A stretch of 64,000 nucleotides of DNA from Spinellus fusiger. Taxonomy: Eukaryota > Mucoromycota > Mucoromycetes > Mucorales > Phycomycetaceae. Both the position numbers and the translations under genes were made by a program. Below, piece by piece: positions 59,004-64,000 of the stretch (position 1 is its first letter; every line of letters begins with the position of its first letter). The DNA lies in the NCBI GenBank assembly GCA_025094145.1, contig JALLLS010000063.1:124001-188000 (forward strand). The letters run 5' to 3'. The notes beneath the pieces were generated by a model. It had not been told where the DNA came from, did not search any database, and saw nothing but the letters and a program-made list of their open reading frames with translations.

Positions 59004-59825
59004 CTACTTTCTAACCAAGACTACATCTCTGCTACAAGTTCGCATGTTATGCCCCATCTGATGGCACAACCCGCATCTTCTTCCTATACGCTCACTTTCA
59101 ACACGCCTAATTTCAACATGCTCACTTTCAACACGCACAAAAACCGAGGGGTCTTTATCGTCAGAGTTGCCACCTCGGTTTCTTGACCTCACGGGCCGTT
59201 CAGGTCCTCTTCTTCTTATAGGGTCCTGAACCATAGGTGTAGCACTGAGTGAATCCCACTCTTTTCTCATCATTGCCGTAAGGGCATCATCTTGCATATT
59301 TTCAGACCAATTGGGAAAGTTTTCCCTAAACACCTCTATTGCCTCATCAAGAGTTGGCCTTGTTCTCGGTGGCATCACCAGCTCTGGACGGTTCTTTACA
59401 TCACATTGAGGAAGACAACGCGAAGGATTCTCATGCGCACACGGCAGTCTTATGGCGCCTGATAATGTCTTTGTGCTTACTGGCGAAGGTTCATGATTGT
59501 GGCTGCCCTCGCTCACCTCAAGGTGCCAGAGACCTACCCTTCTACGTCCCTTTAACAGGAAAGGGCACCCAATCAGCTTGCTTGTAGTCTTTCTTTTGCG
59601 GTTCTCATCGTTCAAACCGAGTCTATTATCGTAACGACCCCCACGGTTACACTTTAAATCAATGTAATTGATTATTCCAGCAGTGTTTTTTTTTGTGCGC
59701 CTGATGCTCAAAACATAGCCATGTTGGTGGGCAAAAGTCATGGCATAATTTACTAGTGCTTCTTTGTCGGTAAACTCTGATGTCGTAAGTAAATTCACAC
59801 TGGTGGTGCTGTTAATGTTGCTCAT
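59004..59825 (-). CDS. FAR1-type zinc-finger protein with C-terminal zinc knuckle
   Basis: Intronless, 273 aa. Residues about 15-115 match the FAR1/WRKY-GCM1 DNA-binding fold found at the N-terminus of MULE-type transposases: FTDKEALVNYAMTFAHQHGY, IDLKCNRGG, SKLIGCPFLLKGRRRVGLWH and the ligand pair SHNHEPSP. The middle is Pro/Arg-rich with a helical segment (LDEAIEVFRENFPNWSENMQ). The end is a zinc knuckle, CGLCHQMGHNMRTC, often the C-terminal module of the same transposases. The catalytic MULE domain between them is missing, so this could be a domesticated DNA-binding protein or an internally deleted transposon gene. Codon use is more GC-rich than the flanks and the ORF is undamaged, which favours a conserved function. 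Confidence 0.78.
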   Translation of the reverse strand: MSNINSTTSVNLLTTSEFTDKEALVNYAMTFAHQHGYVLSIRRTKKNTAGIINYIDLKCNRGGRYDNRLGLNDENRKRKTTSKLIGCPFLLKGRRRVGLWHLEVSEGSHNHEPSPVSTKTLSGAIRLPCAHENPSRCLPQCDVKNRPELVMPPRTRPTLDEAIEVFRENFPNWSENMQDDALTAMMRKEWDSLSATPMVQDPIRRRGPERPVRSRNRGGNSDDKDPSVFVRVESEHVEIRRVESERIGRRCGLCHQMGHNMRTCSRDVVLVRK

Positions 59826-60329
59826 TGGTGTTTATTCAGAATAAAAGAATGGTTGGTTTTATATGATTGAAGGATGCTTTAATGTTATTTCTGTGACTGT
59901 ACGATATAAGGTGTAGGAATAGTGGAGTGACTGTTTATTAGTTATCTAAGTCCACAAGGTGTAGGTGCAGTGACTCTGGGTTTAGATATCTGTATATGAT
60001 CGGTGTGTATGGATGTAATGATAGCGTCTCCGAATATAAATCTTATTAATTTAAATTCAGAGGCATAGGAATAACATTTTTAAGTCCTCAATTGCATTGG
60101 TAAAGATTGTTCTCTTATGTAGCAGTTGTTTCAAGACTTCACCTCACTTATAAAAATAGTCTGTAGGCTTGAGATGAATTAAAGACAATCAAGGGTAATA
60201 TATTCACTATGGTTGATTATTTTTTCTTCTATTTCCAAGACATACTATAGTTGTGTCCATACTACTTTCCCTTTCAAGAGTATAGTCTACTAATAAACTT
60301 AGTGTAGAAATAAGGTATAAGTGATAGTA
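59826..60329. other. Upstream region of the FAR1-type gene
   Basis: AT-rich, no other feature recognised. Confidence 0.5.
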
Positions 60330-61667
60330 CATCACACAAAATTAGAAAGTATACGATTTTCATTTTTTGAAATCCTGATAAAAAACATGCTTCACGGATA
60401 AAAATGTTACGACTTCAAAACACATACCAATGACTTCAAATTCAACACAGAGTTAGTTTAACATATTGTCTATAGTAATATATAAATATAAATTATTTAA
60501 TATTTTGTTGGGCCACCTTTGGCATCAACAACTGCCTGGTAGCGATCCTCCATTGAGTCAACTAAATGTTCGGCAAGATCAACGTGGATATTTCCCCAAA
60601 CTTCTTCTAAAGCTATCTTGAGTTCATCAATATTATTAATACCGGCTCTCTTGTCATTGATAAGCTTATCAAGACAGCTCCAGAGATGTTCAATGGGGTT
60701 GAGATCAGGACTTTGGGTAGGCCATTAATCAAAGCGTCTGATCGCATGTGTGTTTTTCCACTATGCTGTATAGCCATCTGTATGTCAGCCAGCCCCATCT
60801 TCTTGGAATATAAAGTCCTTATCTTCTTTCTCATCCAATTCAATGAACCATGGCAGAAATTTCCCTGCCAAAATGTTGACATATACGTCCTGATTTACAG
60901 TGCCATCAATAAAGACCAAAGGCCCGAATCTACCAGCCCAGAATTAGCTCCAGATCATTATACTGCCTTTCCCCTCATTTTGGTTGTAGTTACACTATGA
61001 GCAGCCTTATACTTCTCTCCGATCTTTCGAATCATTCTGGCTCCTCCCAAGGTAAACCTCTACTTCAAACCGTGACTCATCAGACCATACAATGCGTCTC
61101 CAGTCATCAGGGGTCCAATTGACCCGTTCCTTGGCCCAACGAAGTCTTTTCTTCTTATTTTCCTCAGACAACCTTGGCTTGTATGCTTTAAAATAAGAAT
61201 CATGCCCAATCTGGTGTATGTATTTGATGAGTATTGCTCTACAGATGATTATCTCATGTGCCTTAAGTTCCAAATTTATATAGTTATAAAAGGTAAATAG
61301 GTTGCCTCTTAGAATGGCCTCAAGTCGTCTGAGGTCTCTCTTGTTAAGTTTTTTTGGTGCACCAGAACTAGGTTTTGGTAGAGATTTACCAGTAGTCATG
61401 ATTCTATTAATGATCTTTTGGACAGTAATCTTGCTAATGCCAACGACCTTTGAAATGCTACCCATGGAGTAATTTTCTTTTTTTTAGCCAATAAACACCC
61501 CAGTACTCTCTTTCTTCAAGCTTATTATAAACTCTTGAGTTTCTAGTTGAGAATTCTGCCTTTAACATTTGAGATTGATGAATGGAATATGATTCTGTGG
61601 TAAAAAGAAGAATCATATTTAAAATTGTATAAATTATAGTCGTATATTTACTAATTTTGTATGACTG
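60330..61667 (-). mobile_element. Tc1/mariner element, family 1, copy 2
   Basis: 1338 bp. Left end CATCACACAAAATTAGAAAG and the right-end inverse CAGTCATACAAAATTAGTAA, flanked by TA (60328-60329 and 61668-61669). Same family as 155-1500, in opposite orientation. Better preserved ends than copy 1. Confidence 0.9.
60505..61465 (-). pseudogene. Tc1-type transposase pseudogene, family 1
   Basis: Open from the ATG at 61465 (GSISKVVGISKITVQKIINR) through RDLRRLEAILRGNLFTFYNY and WSDESRFEVEVYLGRSQNDS to a frameshift or stop near 61007. Later parts in another frame (60613-60882) carry the second catalytic region, and the final SPDLNPIEHLW context follows near 60690. More intact than copy 1, but still broken at least twice. 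Confidence 0.87.
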
Positions 61668-63689
61668 TATACTCTCTCTCTCTCTCTCTTTCATAAATAT
61701 ATTTAGCATAGCTGCTATCTCTCCAAACTACTACTTGAAGACAAGCCCTGAACCATCACATTACCACTGCTATACTTATGGACAGACTCTATGTCTTAGT
61801 ACTACACCCTCTTTTTTTCTTTTTTTCTTGTAGAGCATACAGTTATAGTTGTTAGTAATAAACTGGTGTTTAAACTCCATGTCAGACATTAAGGTACTGT
61901 TAAAAAAAACCCAAAGGCAAAAGGAGTGGTTTAGGAATGTAATAGATATATTTCCCAATTTGCTTCTGCTATCAATTGAGCAGGCTTATATACTTTTTTC
62001 TAGGCTACATTGATTACGTTTTATGATAAAAAGTCTTATGGGATTCAAGGGTGTATGTTCTTCATCGCCTTTTTCCAACAGTACTATTGGTTGAACAGCA
62101 CCTTAATGCTTATATTTATCAATAAAGATAGGTTCAAACATATTCTTTATAGGAATAATTTAACTTTATTCATTAACCGGTAGAAGAGTGTGGGTCTGTA
62201 AAATAAATTATTCATACTTGTGGGAGCTCTCCTCACTGTTTGAAATGAATTGCGACTCCATCCACAAATTAAGTTCACCTTGTCTATATTGGTACTCATG
62301 GACCCTCTCTGCAGATATCTTATAAGTCCAAGAGAACCATCATGACAGCTATCTTTGCTTGTTGAATGCCGTTGGCATTGATCTCATGTACAATAGTAGT
62401 GTGTTTGTCTTCATCAACAGGTAGTCTTCTTTCTACAAGCCTTTGGTGAACTCCAGTACCAAGTACATTTTCAGTAGTGGTAATTTTCTCAGTGGCTGAA
62501 ATGAACATTAATTAACGAGATGAATAGATAGTCCTATTGGAAGAAGAGACAGGAAAATAGAATCGATCTTTTGACTTTGACACCAAATCATATGAATCTA
62601 TTACTCATTGTCCCAGGCATAGGTATAGTAGCAGAGATGTTTATTTTGACTTGGCATTAATATTCTTTGGAATAAAAAAATAGGTCCCAACAAAAGATGG
62701 TCAACGCTATAGGTCTGTAGGATGTCTTACTAATGTTTCTGTGACTGTAGGGTGTGAAGCATAAGAATGGTAAAATGACCTTGTTTAAGTATACTTATAG
62801 GACTTTGTAAAGATCGAGGTGGGGTGTCGAGATAAAGATATACACTATGTTGAAAGAGTAAAGTGTTTATTTTGTTTACTTTAGCAAAAAAAAAGATGAG
62901 AACAATAAAGATTTATTATTGAATTCCTCCAAAAATATATATAAATTAATATATACATAGTGCTTAAAAAGATAAAAGATTAAACTAAAGTCAATAGAAG
63001 GTGATAGCAATGGATTTGAGAGATGTGGAAGTGGAGATCAGTAACTATAACAATTAATAACTTGTAATCTTCATGATATACCATTAATATTAAGTGTAAG
63101 TCTCGCTTAAACCTAGCAAAGATTAGAGCAATCAGGTTGTGGTTTGATGAGAGACAATTCCTCATCACCACGCTTGCCAGAAGAACAGGCAAAAAGAACA
63201 GATGACTGATATCTTTATATAAATAAAATAAAAACCCCCCATGGCAAGAGTTACTTCTCTTATACACTAACTGGGCTATTCTAATTAAGCCTTCTTGTAT
63301 TTGGAACAGATAGTGGCCTTTAATAATCAAAAACACTGATAAATCTTTTTTCCATCTATACCAAGGCACACAATGAACTCTCCATGAAAAAGCGAATACT
63401 TTGATGATTAAAGACAAAGGTTGTATATAAGAATACAAAAGAAGTACAGAACAGTGAAAGAAGAAAGAGAATGAAAAAAATGAAATCAAGGGCAAAACAA
63501 TGTATTAGTAAGAGTTCTTCAAAAAGCATTTTCGAGATTTCAGATGAACTGCTGAAGGGTTACAATTGTCTACAGAGAGTGGTGCATCATCCCAAATTCA
63601 ATTTACAATCATCTCTTTTTTATAGTAAAATACTGTTACTGTCCAGCTACTTCTAACTACCATAATGGAATAGACTATTCTACTTTATT
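61668..63689. other. Intergenic, no certain gene
   Basis: AT-rich, with a CT run (61670-61690). On minus, 62320-62495 is open and protein-like (TEKITTTENVLGTGVHQRLV, then charged residues) after a possible acceptor TTCATTTCAG, but I know no relative. A 171-codon ORF on minus at 62980-63495 is hydrophobic and low in coding character; I regard it as chance. Confidence 0.4.
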
Positions 63690-63989
63690 TCATAAATCTT
63701 GGTTATAAAAATATTTTCTCATGACATCGTCCTGGTTAATGAACTTCTCTGCTACTAAAATTGATTTAACATTTTTTTCTTTTGGTACAGTGGAATAAGG
63801 CTGAGATTCTTGATGCAGTGGCAGATGTAACATCTCTCTTAGTGCAGCATTTTCAGTTATGAGCTGTGCTATCAATGCTTCTTGTTCATCATTGACACTG
63901 TCGTCTTGGAGTGTTCTTAAAATGGAAGCTAGCTTATGAAGTCGTGTCTGTAGTGTTATGTTTTCTTTATAAAGAGCTGCCGTTGTGCT
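63690..63989 (-). CDS. FGFR1OP2/SIKE-like coiled-coil protein, last exon (partial)
   Basis: Terminal exon of a gene that continues beyond the window edge. After a splice acceptor (CATAG before 63989) the frame reads 99 residues to a TAA at 63690. The beginning is a coiled coil with LYKENITLQTRLHKLASILR, then EQEALIAQLITENAALREML. The last part recalls the ENKGLREIL motif near the C-terminus of FGFR1OP2/SIKE, a STRIPAK-associated family. The tail is basic and without motifs. Family assignment is from one motif and the coiled-coil layout only. Confidence 0.5.
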   Translation of the reverse strand, partial: STTAALYKENITLQTRLHKLASILRTLQDDSVNDEQEALIAQLITENAALREMLHLPLHQESQPYSTVPKEKNVKSILVAEKFINQDDVMRKYFYNQDL

Positions 63990-64000
63990 CTATGGTGTGG

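Noticed and set aside
62980..63495. 171-codon ORF on minus
   Set aside because: Phe/Leu/Ser-rich translation of T-rich DNA, no start context, no motif, no splice partners; likely chance.

Overview
This window looks like nuclear DNA of an early-diverging filamentous fungus, most likely Mucoromycota (Mucorales-like). The genes are split by many short GT-AG introns (about 45-110 nt, with a few longer). Intergenic DNA is AT-rich and full of simple repeats. The proteome is fungal: a DEP-DH-PH-CNH RhoGEF, a Whi3-type RNA-binding protein and a GATA factor with a DUF1752-like N-terminus. Transposon relics are dense (Tc1/mariner, IS630-like, a Fanzor relic, a MITE). No bacterial-style operons, rRNA genes or CRISPR arrays are seen. 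All exon models were joined by hand from splice sites and reading-frame phase.

Layout. 1-7.8 kb: ribosomal protein P0 (RPP0, minus) sits among three decayed Tc1-like elements and a Fanzor C-terminal relic. 10-14 kb: a small secreted protein, a seven-exon ribokinase and a signal-peptide/single-TM protein, all on plus. 15.7-26.6 kb: a transposon island. It holds an almost intact IS630/Tc1-type element, then a 4.2-kb palindrome made of two inverted copies of a 1.2-kb TIR element plus a resolvase-like gene, then a peroxisomal-type acyl-CoA thioesterase (minus), then a third solo TIR element and another Tc1 relic. 28.7-36.7 kb: two-finger GATA factor (minus), GID/CTLH E3 ligase subunit Fyv10/MAEA (minus) and a long CHY zinc-finger protein (plus). 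38-39.4 kb: Whi3-like two-RRM protein. 39.4-46.2 kb: gene-poor, with one complete but decayed Tc1 element. 46.2-55.1 kb: AYR1-like short-chain dehydrogenase, splicing factor SF3A1/Prp21 (both plus) and a 12-exon Rho1-type GEF (minus) with an in-frame TGA. 56-64 kb: a MITE, a FAR1/zinc-knuckle protein derived from a MULE-type transposase, a second copy of the left-edge Tc1 element, and the last exon of a FGFR1OP2/SIKE-like coiled-coil protein cut by the window edge.

The host genes are mostly unrelated housekeeping and regulatory functions: translation, splicing, GID ubiquitin ligase, Rho/cell-wall signalling, lipid and ribose metabolism. They do not form a pathway cluster. The most unusual item is the palindrome at 17.44-21.60 kb. 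Its 1,316-bp arms appear identical, yet related but diverged sequence continues beyond the arms, clearly on the outer side and more tentatively on the inner side. That pattern is what gene conversion between inverted transposon copies would leave.
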